Shown: positions 20,509-31,528, numbered from the stretch's first letter. The stretch is DNA of 64,000 nt from Oerskovia jenensis (GCF_016907235.1 NZ_JAFBBO010000001.1:682001-746000); one strand, 5' to 3'. Program-made: numbers and translations. The notes: a model not told the origin generated them from the letters alone.

Positions 20509-21822
20509 CTACTTCAGGAAGTCGGGCACGTCGAGGTCCTCGACCTTGCGCCGGACGGGCTCCTCGTCGTACAGGCGAGGAACCTCGACCTGGGCGGACC
20601 GCTCGGCCGCGAGCTGCTCGGCGTTCACGTTCTCGTCGGTCGGCACGACGCTGAACGTCGGGATCGGCGCGTAGCCGGCCGAGACCGTGGCCGCCCCCCC
20701 GCCGAAGGTGACGGGCACGTCGTCGGGCTCCGAGGCGATCGGGACCACCGGACGCGGGAGCGTGTGGCTGCCCGTGGCCGTGGGGACCGCCGCGGGCAGC
20801 GGCGCCGGTGCCGGCGGTGCCGCTGCCACGCCGGCGACCTGCCCCAGGGCTCGTGCGTCCTTGCGGATCTGGGGCGTGCCCCCGTCGAACCCGGCCGCGA
20901 TGACGGTGACCCGGACCTCGTCGCCCAGGGCGTCGTCGATCACGGCACCGAAGATGATGTTCGCCTCGGTGTGTGCCGCCTCGTGCACCAGGCGTGCCGC
21001 CTCGTTGATCTCGAAGAGTCCGAGGTCGGAGCCGCCCTGGATCGAGAGCAGCACGCCGTGCGCCCCGTCGATGCTGGCCTCGAGCAGCGGCGAGGAGATC
21101 GCGAGCTCTGCGGCCTGGACCGCACGATCCTCGCCTCGTGCCGAGCCGATCCCCATGAGGGCGCTGCCCGCGCCCTGCATGACGGACTTCACGTCGGCGA
21201 AGTCGAGGTTGATCAACCCCGGGGTCGTGATGAGGTCCGTGATGCCCTGGACGCCCGAGAGCAGGACCTGGTCGGCCGAGTGGAACGCGTCGAGCGCCGA
21301 GACGTTGCGGTCCGACATCGACAGGAGCCGGTCGTTGGGGATGACGATGAGGGTGTCGACCTCGTTGCGCAGGGCCTCGATCCCCTGGTCGGCCTGGACG
21401 GACCGACGACGCCCCTCGAACGTGAAGGGACGCGTGACGACACCGACGGTCAGGGCGCCCAGCGAACGCGCGATGCGCGCGACCACGGGAGCACCACCGG
21501 TCCCGGTGCCACCTCCTTCGCCCGCCGTGACGAAGACCATGTCGGCGCCGCGCAGGACGTCCTCGATCTCCTCGGCGTGGTCCTCGGCCGCCTTCTTGCC
21601 CACCTCGGGGTCGGCGCCCGCTCCGAGGCCACGCGTGAGCTCGCGCCCGACGTCGAGCTTGACGTCCGCGTCGGACATCAGCAGCGCCTGCGCGTCGGTG
21701 TTGATGGCGATGAACTCGACGCCCTTGAGACCGACCTCGATCATCCGGTTGACGGCGTTCACGCCACCACCGCCGATGCCGACCACCTTGATCACTGCTA
21801 GGTAGTTCTGCGGAGTTGCCAC
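20509..21822 (-). CDS. ftsZ: Cell division tubulin homologue FtsZ
   Basis: A 437-residue GTPase forming the Z ring. Evidence: N-terminal [13 protein letters not shown], the tubulin signature [15 protein letters not shown] (~101-115), the T7-loop region [13 protein letters not shown], a ~110-residue disordered linker and the conserved C-terminal peptide DLDVPDFLK that binds SepF/FtsW. GTG at 21822 ([10 protein letters not shown]) has GAGAGG eight bases upstream, preferred over the ATG ten codons earlier. The 172-base gap from ftsQ leaves room for its own promoter. Confidence 0.97.
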   Translation of the reverse strand: MATPQNYLAVIKVVGIGGGGVNAVNRMIEVGLKGVEFIAINTDAQALLMSDADVKLDVGRELTRGLGAGADPEVGKKAAEDHAEEIEDVLRGADMVFVTAGEGGGTGTGGAPVVARIARSLGALTVGVVTRPFTFEGRRRSVQADQGIEALRNEVDTLIVIPNDRLLSMSDRNVSALDAFHSADQVLLSGVQGITDLITTPGLINLDFADVKSVMQGAGSALMGIGSARGEDRAVQAAELAISSPLLEASIDGAHGVLLSIQGGSDLGLFEINEAARLVHEAAHTEANIIFGAVIDDALGDEVRVTVIAAGFDGGTPQIRKDARALGQVAGVAAAPPAPAPLPAAVPTATGSHTLPRPVVPIASEPDDVPVTFGGGAATVSAGYAPIPTFSVVPTDENVNAEQLAAERSAQVEVPRLYDEEPVRRKVEDLDVPDFLK

Positions 21823-21857
21823 GTCAATGCCTCTCGATCCTGTAGCCCTCAACCTTC

Positions 21858-21878
21858 ACCCTCAACTAGAGGGTTATA
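21858..21878 (-). promoter_or_regulatory. Possible ftsZ promoter -10 and leader hairpin
   Basis: On the minus strand an unusually AT-rich TATAAC (21878-21873) is followed by a small hairpin ACCCTC-TAGTT-GAGGGT (21874-21858). TCGACA lies 19 bases upstream of TATAAC. This is the only AT-rich patch in the ftsQ-ftsZ gap. Confidence 0.35.
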
Positions 21879-21994
21879 GTTATGTCAGGTTGTGCTGTGT
21901 CGACGGTAGGTGTCCGCCTCTGCCGTATCAACGACCCGACCGCGCGTGTCGGCGAAAACCTCTGCCATGGTTCGTGTCACATCGTCCCGACCCT

Positions 21995-23119
21995 TCACCG
22001 GGTGATGGGCATCGTGGGGGCCGACACGTCGAAGAGCCGGGCTCCCTGGTTCTCCGGCAACCCCCGGAGCGCCTGGAGGACCCTGACCTTGAGCGCCGCG
22101 TCCTCCTCGTTGCCCCACTCGACGACCGCGCCGTCGCGCAGCGTCATCGTGACCGCGTCCTGCGTCGGTGCCGTGACCTCGGCGACCTCGGCCCGCAGCT
22201 CGGGCGGCAGCGCGTTGAGCACGATCCGCGCTGCCCGCAACGACCGCGCGCCCTTCTCGTCGAGCGTCACACCGATGGCCGGCAAGCCCTCGGGCACCGC
22301 GTCGACCGTCGCGACCTGGACCCCGTCACGGTCCAGCAGCGCGAAGGCCCCCTCGTGCGGCACGGCGGCCACCGGCTCCCTGGACTCCAGGGTCACGCTG
22401 AGCCCGTCCGGCCACACCCTCAGGATCCGCACGTCGCGCACGCCGTTGAGGTCGAGGATCGCGTCGCGCAGGCCGATCGTGTCCACCCGGGGCAACGGGA
22501 CCCCCGAGACGCCGCCGACGACCTGCTGGACCTGGGCGATGTCGATCACCGTCCCCTCGCCCGAGATCTCGACCTTGGCCGGGTCCGTCCCGAGCAGCGG
22601 CGAGAAGAGCGCGACCCAGACCGCGGTCGCGAGCACGAGCACCCCACCGGCCCAGCCGAGGACCCGGTTCCGGAGACGGTGCCGACGCATCGCGGCCTTC
22701 TCGGCAAGCCGGTCCGCCATCCCGGTCGAGACCACGCGGTCGACGGGGCGACCCCGGCCACCCACCGGTCCCCGGACGAGAGGTAGCGGGCCCGACAGGG
22801 GCCGCTCGAGCGCCGGGCCTGCCGACGGGCCCGGCGAGTCCGTCCGAGCGACCTCGCTCCCCCGGAGCACGAGCGGCTGGGTCGCGATGTCGTCGTCGGC
22901 TCGACCTGACGTCGCGGAGCCCCGCACCGTCGAGCCGCGCGTCGCTCGAGCGCGCTCGTCCACCCCGCGCCCCGACGCCACGACGTCCTCCCCGGGCTCC
23001 GCGGCGTCGCCCCGGCCGGAGGTGGCCGGACGAGAACGCACGGGCGGGGCCTGGCGAGACGGCGCCGGAGGGGACGCGGGACGAGGAGCCGCGGGACGAG
23101 GGCGGGACGGCGGCCGCAT
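21995..23119 (-). CDS. ftsQ: Divisome protein FtsQ with long disordered N-terminus
   Basis: A 374-residue single-pass protein. Residues 1-140 are a Pro/Arg/Ser-rich cytosolic tail, one transmembrane helix lies at ~152-173, then POTRA (VEISGEGTVIDIAQVQQVVGG, to ~245) and the FtsQ beta domain. It scaffolds the divisome with FtsL. The ATG shares one base with the murC stop (TGATG) and GGAGG lies upstream. Confidence 0.93.
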   Translation of the reverse strand: MRPPSRPRPAAPRPASPPAPSRQAPPVRSRPATSGRGDAAEPGEDVVASGRGVDERARATRGSTVRGSATSGRADDDIATQPLVLRGSEVARTDSPGPSAGPALERPLSGPLPLVRGPVGGRGRPVDRVVSTGMADRLAEKAAMRRHRLRNRVLGWAGGVLVLATAVWVALFSPLLGTDPAKVEISGEGTVIDIAQVQQVVGGVSGVPLPRVDTIGLRDAILDLNGVRDVRILRVWPDGLSVTLESREPVAAVPHEGAFALLDRDGVQVATVDAVPEGLPAIGVTLDEKGARSLRAARIVLNALPPELRAEVAEVTAPTQDAVTMTLRDGAVVEWGNEEDAALKVRVLQALRGLPENQGARLFDVSAPTMPITR

Positions 23120-24618
23120 CAGTCCTCGACCTCCCCCGGAGGTGCCGCCGCGTCCCGCCCGGCGAGCGCGTCGAGGACGACCGCACCGAGCTCGGTGACG
23201 TCCCCGGCCCCCACCGTGAGCAGCAGGTCGCCAGGACGCGCGTCGGCAGCGAGCACGCGAGCAGCCTCGAGACGGTCCTCGACCCCTCGGGCGCGGGCTC
23301 CCGGCATCAGGTCCGTGATGGTCCACGAGCCCGTGGTCGGGTCGGGGTCCTCACGGGCCGCGTAGACACCCGTCACGACGACCTCGTCGGCGAGGGACAG
23401 CGCGTCGGCGAACTCCCGTGCGAAGGTGCGCGTACGGGAGAACAGGTGCGGCTGGAAGAGCACGAGCACCCGGCCCCCCGCCGCCACGGGACGCGCCGCG
23501 GTCAGGAGCGCCGCGACCTCGGTCGGGTGGTGCGCGTAGTCGTCGACCACCCGCACCCCGCCCGCCTCGCCCCGCGCCTCGAAGCGTCGGCCGGTCCCCA
23601 GGAACTCGCCGACCCCCGCCACGGCCTGCTCGGTGCTCACGCCCAGCAGGATCGCGGTCGCCACCGCAGCGGCGGCATTGAGGACGTTGTGCGCGCCGGG
23701 CACCTGCAGGCGCAGGTCGAGCCCCCGCGTCGTCGCCCCCTGCCCCCCGCCCGAGAGCGCGCCGGCGCTCCCGCCCACCCGGCCGTCGACGACGGTGAGC
23801 CGAGCGGCTGCTCCCGCGGCGCCGTCGGGCCGGACGTCCTCCAGCAGCACGTCGCTGCCCGGGGTCGTGCCGTACGTGACGACTCGCCCGCCCGCTGCGC
23901 GGTGCGCCTGCGCCAGGGCGGACGCCCCCGGGTCGTCCGCGCACGCGACGAGGAAACCGCCCGGCACGATGCGCTCCGCGAACGCGACGAACGCCTGCTC
24001 GAACGCCTCGCGCGAGCCGTAGTGGTCCAGGTGGTCGGGCTCGACGTTCAGCACGACCGCGATCGTGGGGGCGTAGTTGAGGAACGAGCCGTCGGACTCG
24101 TCGGCCTCGGCGACCACGACGTCACCCGCCCCGAGGTGTCCCCCGGGGATCGCGCCGTCGCTCGTGATGACCGAACCCCCGATCGCGAAGGACGGGTCGA
24201 GACCCGCCGCGCGCAGGGTCGTCGCGACCATGGCCGACGTCGTGGTCTTGCCGTGCGCCCCCGCGACGGCCACGGACCGCCCCTGGGCCATGAGCACGGC
24301 GAGCGCCTCGGACCGGTGCAGCACGCGCAGGCCCGCCGCCCGGGCGGCCACCAGCTCGGGATTGTCGGGGCGCACGGCGCTCGAGAGCACGAGCGTGTCG
24401 GCCCCCTCGACGTTGCCCGCGGCATGACCCACGTGCACCACGATCCCGTCCGCGCGCAGGGCCTCGACCACCGCGCTGTCCTTCGCGTCAGAGCCCTGGA
24501 CCCGCACCCCGCGCGCGGCCAGCAGGCGCGCCACGACGGACATGCCCGCGCCGCCGATGCCGACCAGGTGGACCGTGCCGAGGTCAGCGGGCCCCGCGAG
24601 GCCCTCGTCGCCCGTCAT
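23119..24618 (-). CDS. murC: UDP-N-acetylmuramate--L-alanine ligase MurC
   Basis: A 499-residue Mur ligase adding L-Ala to UDP-MurNAc. It has VHLVGIGGAGMSVVARLL at the N-terminus, the ATP loop AGAHGKTTTSAM, the central EADESDGSFL and DHLDHYG motifs and the C-terminal DDYAHHPTEV. ATG overlaps the murG stop as ATGA; the end overlaps ftsQ by one base. Confidence 0.97.
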   Translation of the reverse strand: MTGDEGLAGPADLGTVHLVGIGGAGMSVVARLLAARGVRVQGSDAKDSAVVEALRADGIVVHVGHAAGNVEGADTLVLSSAVRPDNPELVAARAAGLRVLHRSEALAVLMAQGRSVAVAGAHGKTTTSAMVATTLRAAGLDPSFAIGGSVITSDGAIPGGHLGAGDVVVAEADESDGSFLNYAPTIAVVLNVEPDHLDHYGSREAFEQAFVAFAERIVPGGFLVACADDPGASALAQAHRAAGGRVVTYGTTPGSDVLLEDVRPDGAAGAAARLTVVDGRVGGSAGALSGGGQGATTRGLDLRLQVPGAHNVLNAAAAVATAILLGVSTEQAVAGVGEFLGTGRRFEARGEAGGVRVVDDYAHHPTEVAALLTAARPVAAGGRVLVLFQPHLFSRTRTFAREFADALSLADEVVVTGVYAAREDPDPTTGSWTITDLMPGARARGVEDRLEAARVLAADARPGDLLLTVGAGDVTELGAVVLDALAGRDAAAPPGEVED

Positions 24619-25739
24619 CGCGCGCCCCCGGCCGCCCTCGCGACCAGGTCCGCGACCCGTGCCGTCGCGTCCTGGATGCCCGCGCGCGACGCGAGCGAGG
24701 CCATGGTGCGCAGCCGGTCGCCGTCGGCGACCAGGGGCGGCACGTTCGCCGCGACCCACGCGGCCGTGAACGCCTCGTCCTCGACGAGGATGCCGCCGCC
24801 CGCCCGCACGACCGGCCCGGCGTTGAGCCGCTGCTCGCCGTTCCCGATGGGCAGCGGCACGTAGACCGCCGGGATCCCGAGCGCCGCGAGCTCGCTGACC
24901 GTCCCCGCACCCGACCGGCAGACCACGAGGTCCGCGACCGCGTACGCGAGGTGCATCTCCGACAGGTACTCGCGCACGTCGTAGCCCGGCAGACCGTCCA
25001 CGACGGTGCGCACCGCCTCGGCCTTGCCCCTGCCGGTCAGGTGCAGGACCTGCGCTCCCGTCGCCAGGAGCTCGCGCGCCGCACCCGAGACCGCCTCGTT
25101 GAGGCTCTGCGCACCGAGCGAGCCGCCCGTGACCACGACCGTGGGGCGGGCCGGGTCCAGGCCGAGCGACGCCGCGGCGTTCGCCCGGACCGTCGGGGCG
25201 TCGACCCCCCGGTCGCGGATCAGGTCGGCGATCTCCCAGCGCAGCGGCAGGCCCGTCACGACACCCCCCTTGAGCGGGGTCCCCTCGAACGTGAGCGCGA
25301 CCGAGGTCGCCCACCGAGCCCCGGCCCGGTTCGCCAGGCCCGGCCGAGCGTTCTGCTCGTGGATCACGATCGGCACGCCGCGACGGTGGGCCGCGATGTA
25401 CGCGGGCGTCGAGACGTAGCCGCCGAAGCCCACCACGACCTCGGCCCGCGTCTCGTCGATCACGGCGCCGGCGGCGTCGACCGCGGCCTTGAGCTTGCCC
25501 GGCAGCGCGACCCACTCACCGCTGGGGCGTCGCGGCAGCGGCACCTTGGGCACGAAGCGCAGCGGGTACCCGCGAGCGGGCACGAGGTCCGCCTCGAGGC
25601 CGCTCTGCGTCCCGAGCACCGTGACGACCGTCTCGGGGTTGCGTGCACGCAGCTCGTCCGCGACCGCGAGCAGCGGGTTGACGTGCCCCGCCGTCCCGCC
25701 GCCTGCGAGCACCACCGAGCCGACTGAAGAGCTCACCAC
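24615..25739 (-). CDS. murG: Lipid II synthase MurG (GlcNAc transferase)
   Basis: A 374-residue GT28 glycosyltransferase adding GlcNAc to lipid I at the inner membrane face. Motifs: AGGGTAGHVNPLLAVA, GFGGYVSTPAY, HEQNARPGLANR, TGGSLGAQSLN and CRSGAGTVSELAALGIPA. A GTG pair at 25739/25736 begins the gene. The 129-base gap after ftsW contains a small hairpin (25780-25795) and a TACTCT -10-like element, so an internal promoter is possible. Confidence 0.96.
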   Translation of the reverse strand: MVSSSVGSVVLAGGGTAGHVNPLLAVADELRARNPETVVTVLGTQSGLEADLVPARGYPLRFVPKVPLPRRPSGEWVALPGKLKAAVDAAGAVIDETRAEVVVGFGGYVSTPAYIAAHRRGVPIVIHEQNARPGLANRAGARWATSVALTFEGTPLKGGVVTGLPLRWEIADLIRDRGVDAPTVRANAAASLGLDPARPTVVVTGGSLGAQSLNEAVSGAARELLATGAQVLHLTGRGKAEAVRTVVDGLPGYDVREYLSEMHLAYAVADLVVCRSGAGTVSELAALGIPAVYVPLPIGNGEQRLNAGPVVRAGGGILVEDEAFTAAWVAANVPPLVADGDRLRTMASLASRAGIQDATARVADLVARAAGGAR

Positions 25740-25868
25740 GTACCTGTCACCTGTCCTTGCTGTCGCTGCTGATGTCCGTCCCGGAAACGTCCGGGCCCCT
25801 GAGAGTAGCCGTGCGCGTCGGCCGGACGCCCCGGTGCGGCACCGCCGCCACGGACCGCCCGCCCGCCG

Positions 25869-27533
25869 TCATCGCGTCTGGGAGCGTCTGCGCGGGACCG
25901 CCCGGCGCCCGGCGTGCCCGACGACGGCGAGCGACCTGCGCACCACGCTCCCCCGGGCGCTGAGCGCCTCGCGCGCCCCCGGCTCGTCGCGCGCGAACGA
26001 GATGACCACACCCAGCGCGGCCATGGTCGTGATCAGTGCCGACCCCCCCGAGGAGACCAGGGGCAGCGGTACGCCGATGACGGGGATGATGCCGATCACG
26101 ACACCGATGTTGATGAACGCCTGCCCGACGATCCAGCACGCGATGCCCGCGGTCGTGATCTTCACGAACGGGTCCGGGTGCCGACGGATCACCCGGCTCA
26201 TCGCCAGTCCGAGCACCGCGAACAGAGCGAGGACGAGGAGCGTGCCGAGCAGGCCGAGCTCCTCCCCGATCACACCGAAGATGAAGTCGTTGTGCGCCTC
26301 GGGAAGGTAGCTCCACTTCTCGCGGCTCGCGCCCAGGCCCACGCCGCCGAGCCCGCCCGTCCCGAGCGCCCACAGGCCGTGGACCGACTGGTAGCACCCC
26401 GTGCCGACGTTCGCGTCGGTCGTGTCGCACACGCCCGTGTACGTCGCCAGGAACCGGCTCATGCGGTTGGAGCTCTCCTGCATGGCCACGAACCCGACAC
26501 CGACCACGACCGCGGAGATCCCGCCCGCCGCCGCCAGGAGCTTCCAGTCGACCCCGGCGACGAAGAACGCCCCCGCCACGAGCAGCAGGATCACGAGCAT
26601 GGTGCCCAGGTCGTGCCCCGCCAGGACGAGCCCCATGACCAGGAGCGCGCCCGGGACGGCCGGCACGATCGCGTGCTTCCACGAACCCAGCAGCCGCTGC
26701 TTGCGACCGAGGACCACCCCGAGCCAGACCGCGAGCGCGAGCTTGGCCGGCTCCGAGGGCTGGACGTAGAACGAGCCGAAGTTCAGCCAGTTGAGGTTGC
26801 CGTTGACCTCCTTGCCGAGCGGGCTGAAGATCAGGAGCTGGAGCAGCAGGCTGACGCCCAGGAGCGGCCACGCGGCGTGCCGGTAGAAGCTCGTGGGCAG
26901 CCGCGTCGCGAGCAGCAGCACCGGCAGGCCCATGAGGGCGAACCGGGCCTGGGTGAAGAACGCCTCGTACGGCGAGCGGCCTGCGGCGATCTCCGTGACC
27001 GCCGAGCTCGACAGCACCATGACCAGACCGATGATCGCGAGCAGGGTCGTGGCACCGACCAGCAGGTAGTAGCTCGTCACCGCACTGTCCCACTGACCGA
27101 GCCAGGCACGCTCGTCGGCGACCGAGGCCCTGGTCCCCTTGCTCGCCCGCGACCGCCTGCGGGACGTGCCCGCCTTCGCCGTCGAGGCGGCCTTGCGTCG
27201 GCCGAGCAGCCCCGTCGCGGCCGTGCCGGTCGCGCGCGCCGCGGACCCGGCCCTGGCGGTGGACCTGGTGGTCCGCGCCGGCTTCGCCGCGCCCGCGGTC
27301 CGCGCCGGCTTCCCGGCGCCCGTCGTCCGCGGCGTCCCGGAGCTGCCGGCGCCCGTCTGCGTGCGCGGCCGGACGCCTTCCCCCGCCTCGCTCCCCTTCG
27401 TCCGGACGGGGTTCGAGGGCGCTGCCCGCCCGCCGGTCGTGGACCTTGCGCCGCCCGAGGTCGGGGGCGTCGGCGTGGTGCGGCCCGCGGCCGAGCGGGA
27501 CGCGGGCCCGCGCCCACTCGTCGTCTGGGCCAC
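25869..27533 (-). CDS. ftsW: SEDS-family septal peptidoglycan glycosyltransferase FtsW
   Basis: A 554-residue polytopic protein. The SEDS core (~155-510) has YVQPSEPAKLALAVW, GHDLGTMLVILL, EAHNDFIFGVIGEELG and PLPLVSSGGSALI. The first ~150 residues are a very basic Ala/Thr/Arg/Gly-rich cytosolic extension, much longer than in E. coli FtsW. GTG at 27533 starts four bases after the murD stop with GGAGGGG upstream. It works with FtsI to build septal wall. Confidence 0.94.
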   Translation of the reverse strand: MAQTTSGRGPASRSAAGRTTPTPPTSGGARSTTGGRAAPSNPVRTKGSEAGEGVRPRTQTGAGSSGTPRTTGAGKPARTAGAAKPARTTRSTARAGSAARATGTAATGLLGRRKAASTAKAGTSRRRSRASKGTRASVADERAWLGQWDSAVTSYYLLVGATTLLAIIGLVMVLSSSAVTEIAAGRSPYEAFFTQARFALMGLPVLLLATRLPTSFYRHAAWPLLGVSLLLQLLIFSPLGKEVNGNLNWLNFGSFYVQPSEPAKLALAVWLGVVLGRKQRLLGSWKHAIVPAVPGALLVMGLVLAGHDLGTMLVILLLVAGAFFVAGVDWKLLAAAGGISAVVVGVGFVAMQESSNRMSRFLATYTGVCDTTDANVGTGCYQSVHGLWALGTGGLGGVGLGASREKWSYLPEAHNDFIFGVIGEELGLLGTLLVLALFAVLGLAMSRVIRRHPDPFVKITTAGIACWIVGQAFINIGVVIGIIPVIGVPLPLVSSGGSALITTMAALGVVISFARDEPGAREALSARGSVVRRSLAVVGHAGRRAVPRRRSQTR

Positions 27534-27537
27534 CGGG

Positions 27538-29028
27538 CTACCCCTCCAGCTCGGACGCGGGACCGGCCAGGTCGTGGACGGCGGCCACGAAGGCGTCGCC
27601 ACGGGCCGCGTAGGACACGAACTGGTCCATCGACGCGCACGCGGGCGCGAGCAGGACCGTGTCCCCGGGGACGGCCAGTCCACGGGCGCTGGAGACCGCG
27701 CGCTGCATCACCGTCCCAGTGTCACCGGGATCGACGCGGACCACCGGGACATCGGGTGCGTGTCGGGCCAGTGCACCCGCGAGCGGCTCGGGGTCCACCC
27801 CGATCAGCACGACGGCGCGCAGCCTCGACAGGCGCGAGCGCACCAGCTCGTCGAACGTCGCTCCCTTGGCCAGGCCCCCTGCGACCCAGACCACGGACCC
27901 CGACGAGAACGACCCGAGCGCCGCGGCCGCGGCGTGCGCGTTCGTCGCCTTCGAGTCGTCGACGTACGCGACGCCGTCGACCGTCGCCACGTGCGCGATC
28001 CGGTGGGCACCGGGGCGGAACGAGCGCAGCCCCTCCCGGACGGCGCGCGCGTCGACCCCGTGCGCCCGCGCGAGGGCCGCGGCCGCGAGGGCGTCGGCGA
28101 CCACGTGGACCGGCACGACGCCGTCCGAGCCGGCGAGGTGCGCCAGGTCCGCGAACGTCGCGAGCTCCTGGGCGCTGCGGTGCCGCGCGGGGTCGTCGGG
28201 GGCCGCATGGAACGCACGGTCCACCAGGACGTCCTCGATCACGCCCAGCTGGGCCCGCGCGGGCGCTCCCACCGTGAACCCGATCGCCCGGGCCCCCTCC
28301 TCGACGTCGGCCTCCCGGACGAGGTGCTCGGTCCGGGCGTCCGCCACGTTGTACACGCAGGCGACCTGGGCACGCTCGTAGATGCGTCCCTTGTCGCCCG
28401 CGTAGGCATCGAGCGAGCCGTGCCAGTCGAGGTGGTCGGGCGCGACGTTGAGCACCGCCGCGGCCTGGGCCGACATGCTGTGCGTGAAGTGGAGCTGGAA
28501 GCTCGAGAGCTCGACCGCGAGCACGTCGAGGTCCGGGTCGAGCGCGGCCGTCACCACCGGGGTCCCGACGTTGCCGACGGCGGCGGCGTGCAGCCCCGCG
28601 GCGGACAGGATCGACGTGAGCATCTCGACCGTGGTCGTCTTGCCGTTGGTCCCCGTGATCGCGAGCCAGGGGGCGGACGAGCCGTCGGCGCGCGGGGTGC
28701 GCAGCTGCCAGGCGAGCTCGACCTCGCTCCAGACGGGCACGCCCGCCTCCCGGGCGGCGACCAGCAGGTCCGACGACGGCGCCCACCCCGGCGAGGCGAC
28801 CACGAGGTCGATCGTCGACAGGTCGACCCCGGCGGCGTCCGCCACGTCGGCGTCGGGCGCCGCGCGGTCCACCGTGACGACCGAGGCCGCTCGAGGCGTC
28901 AGCGCGGCCACCACGGCACGACCGGAGACCCCGAGCCCGGCGACCAGGACACGGGCCTGAGCCCACGGGACGCGGAGCACGTGAGCGGCGGCGTCGCCCG
29001 GGGTCCCGGCCACGGGCGCGTCGGCCAC
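27538..29028 (-). CDS. murD: UDP-N-acetylmuramoyl-L-alanine--D-glutamate ligase MurD
   Basis: A 496-residue Mur ligase adding D-Glu. N-terminal RVLVAGLGVSGRAVV, the ATP loop ITGTNGKTTTVEML, the central ELSSFQLHF and PDHLDWHGS and the C-terminal YVDDSKATNAHAA and LLAPACASMDQF are all present. I use GTG at 29028, which shares its G with the mraY stop codon and has GGGTGG upstream. An ATG five codons earlier would overlap mraY by 16 bases. Confidence 0.96.
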   Translation of the reverse strand: MADAPVAGTPGDAAAHVLRVPWAQARVLVAGLGVSGRAVVAALTPRAASVVTVDRAAPDADVADAAGVDLSTIDLVVASPGWAPSSDLLVAAREAGVPVWSEVELAWQLRTPRADGSSAPWLAITGTNGKTTTVEMLTSILSAAGLHAAAVGNVGTPVVTAALDPDLDVLAVELSSFQLHFTHSMSAQAAAVLNVAPDHLDWHGSLDAYAGDKGRIYERAQVACVYNVADARTEHLVREADVEEGARAIGFTVGAPARAQLGVIEDVLVDRAFHAAPDDPARHRSAQELATFADLAHLAGSDGVVPVHVVADALAAAALARAHGVDARAVREGLRSFRPGAHRIAHVATVDGVAYVDDSKATNAHAAAAALGSFSSGSVVWVAGGLAKGATFDELVRSRLSRLRAVVLIGVDPEPLAGALARHAPDVPVVRVDPGDTGTVMQRAVSSARGLAVPGDTVLLAPACASMDQFVSYAARGDAFVAAVHDLAGPASELEG

Positions 29029-30128
29029 TAGCTGACCACCCATTCGGCGTAGAAGATCCCCAGTCCGAGACCCGCGAAGAGCCCGGCGATCAGCCAGAAC
29101 CGGATGACGATCGTCACCTCTCCCCATCCGGACAGCTCGAAGTGGTGGTGCAGCGGCGCCATCTTGAAGACGCGCTTGCCCGTCATCTTGAAGTACCCGA
29201 TCTGGATCACGTCGGAGAGCACGATGATGACGAACAGGCCGCCGATGATGACCGCGAGGACCTCGGTGCGGGACAGGATCGTCAGACCGGCCAGCGCCCC
29301 GCCGAGCGCGAGCGAGCCCGTGTCGCCCATGAAGATCTTCGCGGGGCTCGCGTTCCACCACAGGAACCCGACGCAGGCACCCATGATGGCCGCGGCGACG
29401 ATCGCCAGGTCCTGCGGGTCACGGACCTCGTAGCAGCGCGGCCCGGCGGCGTCGAGGATCTGGCAGCTCTGGTTGAGCTGCCAGATGCTGACCAGGATGT
29501 AGCTGCCGAACACGATCACGGACACGCCCGTGGCCAGGCCGTCGAGGCCGTCCGTCAGGTTCACCGCGTTCGACCACGCCGTGATGAGGAAGTTCGCCCA
29601 CAGGACGAAGAGGATCAGGCCGACCGTGGCCCCCGCGAACGCGAGGTCCAGGTTGGTGTCGCGCAGGAAGGAGATGTGCGTCGAGGCCGGTGTCCGGAAG
29701 TTCTCGTTGGGGAACTGGAGCGCGAGGACCGCGAACGTGACGCCCACGATCCCCTGGCCGACGATCTTGGCCCGCGGCGAGAGCCCCAGGCTGCGCTGCT
29801 TGCGGATCTTCGTGAAGTCGTCGAAGAAACCGACCAGCCCCAGGCCGGTCATGAGGAACAGCACGAGGAGCGAGGACACGCTCGGCGTCCTCGGCGTGTC
29901 CGAGACGATCGACGACACGACGTAGGACATCGCCCAGCCGATCAGGGTCGCCCCGATGATGACGACCCCGCCCATGGTGGGCGTACCGCGCTTGGTGAAG
30001 TGCGCCGTCGGGCCGTCCTGCCGGACGAACTGACCGTAGTTGCGGTGGACCAGGAACTTGATGAACAGCGGGGTGCCCAGCAGGGCCACGAGCAGCGAGA
30101 CGCACGCGGAGACGAGGATCGCGATCAT
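29028..30128 (-). CDS. mraY: Phospho-N-acetylmuramoyl-pentapeptide transferase MraY
   Basis: A 366-residue membrane enzyme making lipid I from UDP-MurNAc-pentapeptide and undecaprenyl phosphate. About ten transmembrane helices; the catalytic aspartates lie in [12 protein letters not shown] and [15 protein letters not shown], and PLHHHFE near the end is the MraY histidine motif. The ATG overlaps the murF stop as ATGA. Confidence 0.97.
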   Translation of the reverse strand: MIAILVSACVSLLVALLGTPLFIKFLVHRNYGQFVRQDGPTAHFTKRGTPTMGGVVIIGATLIGWAMSYVVSSIVSDTPRTPSVSSLLVLFLMTGLGLVGFFDDFTKIRKQRSLGLSPRAKIVGQGIVGVTFAVLALQFPNENFRTPASTHISFLRDTNLDLAFAGATVGLILFVLWANFLITAWSNAVNLTDGLDGLATGVSVIVFGSYILVSIWQLNQSCQILDAAGPRCYEVRDPQDLAIVAAAIMGACVGFLWWNASPAKIFMGDTGSLALGGALAGLTILSRTEVLAVIIGGLFVIIVLSDVIQIGYFKMTGKRVFKMAPLHHHFELSGWGEVTIVIRFWLIAGLFAGLGLGIFYAEWVVS

Positions 30129-31528
30129 GCGCGCACCTCGCCCGCGAGCTCGTCGCCCAGGCGCCACAGGCCCGAGCCGTTCGAGGACTTCACCAGGACC
30201 ACGTCGCCCGGCAGGAGCTCGTCGCGCAGCAGCACGGACGCCGCCTCGACGTCAGGCACGAACCGAGTCTCATCACCCCAGGACCCCTCTTGGGTGGCGC
30301 CGTCGTGGATGCCACCGGCACCGTCACCGACCACGACGAGCAGCTTGATGTTCAATCGGACCACGAGACGACCGATCTCGTCGTGAGCCGCGCGCGAGTC
30401 GGGTCCGAGTTCTCGCATCTCCCCCAGGACCGCGACCGACCTGCGCTCGCGTCCCGCCATGACCGCGAGAGCCTTGAGCGCGGCCCTCATCGAGTCGGGG
30501 TTGGCGTTGTAGGAGTCGTCGATCACCGTGATGCCGTCAGCGCGCTGCGTGACCGCCATGCGGTGCGGGCTGATCGCGGTCGCCTCGTTCAGACCGGCCG
30601 CGACGGCCCGGGGGTCCAGCCCCACCCGGATCGCCGCTGCGGCCGACGCGAGCGCGTTGGCGACGTGGTGCTCGCCCACGAGGCGGAGCTGGACCGGGAA
30701 GGTCTCTTCCTCGGCCCCGCGCACCCGCAGGTCGAACGACGCGCACCCGGCGCGGTCCATCCCGATGTTCTCGGCGCGCACGTCGGCCACGGGGATGGTG
30801 CCGAACGTCCACACGGGACCGGGCGCGAGCGAAGCCATCGCCGCGACCCGCAGGTCGTCGGCGTTCAGGACGGCCGTGCCGCCCGGGGCGAGCCCCGTGA
30901 CGATCTCGGCCTTGGCCGTGGCCACGGCCTCGATCCCGCCGAACTCCCCCAGGTGGGCGCTGCCCACCGCGAGGACGACGGAGACGTCCGGGGGCGCGAT
31001 CCGCGTCAGGTACGTCAGGTGACCGAGGCCGCTCGCCCCCATCTCCAGGACCAGGTAGCGGGTCGAGGCGTCGGCCTCGAGCACGGTCAGCGGCAGCCCG
31101 ATCTCGTTGTTGAACGAGCCTCGGGGCACGACGGTCCGGCCATGGGGAGCGAGCAGCTGCCCCAGAAGGTCCTTGGTGGTCGTCTTGCCCACCGATCCCG
31201 TGATCCCGACCACCTTGAGGTCGCCGGCGACGCGCAGGCGCCGCAGGACCTCACGGGCCAGCGCACCCAGCGCGACCTGCACGTCCTCCACGACGACCGC
31301 GGGCGCGTCGACGTCGCGCGCCGCCAGGACGAGCGCCGCGCCGTTGCCGACCGCGACCGGCACGAAGTCGTGCCCGTCGACGTGCTCCCCCGGGAGCGCC
31401 ACGAAGAGCGAGCCCTCCTGCACCCGTCGGGAGTCGATGACGACCGAGCCGGTCACCCTCACGTCCGGGTCGGCCGCCAGCCGCCCACCGGTCGCTGCGG
31501 CGACCTCCGCCGCAGTCAGCTCGATCAT
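30125..31528 (-). CDS. murF: UDP-MurNAc-tripeptide--D-alanyl-D-alanine ligase MurF
   Basis: A 467-residue Mur ligase adding D-Ala-D-Ala. ATP loop [39 protein letters not shown] and [15 protein letters not shown] are typical MurF. It overlaps murE upstream and mraY downstream by four bases (ATGA). Confidence 0.97.
   Translation of the reverse strand: MIELTAAEVAAATGGRLAADPDVRVTGSVVIDSRRVQEGSLFVALPGEHVDGHDFVPVAVGNGAALVLAARDVDAPAVVVEDVQVALGALAREVLRRLRVAGDLKVVGITGSVGKTTTKDLLGQLLAPHGRTVVPRGSFNNEIGLPLTVLEADASTRYLVLEMGASGLGHLTYLTRIAPPDVSVVLAVGSAHLGEFGGIEAVATAKAEIVTGLAPGGTAVLNADDLRVAAMASLAPGPVWTFGTIPVADVRAENIGMDRAGCASFDLRVRGAEEETFPVQLRLVGEHHVANALASAAAAIRVGLDPRAVAAGLNEATAISPHRMAVTQRADGITVIDDSYNANPDSMRAALKALAVMAGRERRSVAVLGEMRELGPDSRAAHDEIGRLVVRLNIKLLVVVGDGAGGIHDGATQEGSWGDETRFVPDVEAASVLLRDELLPGDVVLVKSSNGSGLWRLGDELAGEVRA

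Noticed and set aside
19564-21801. A 745-codon plus-strand frame opposite pgeF and ftsZ
   Set aside because: Antisense shadow of well-supported genes; no family-like sequence and no ribosome site.
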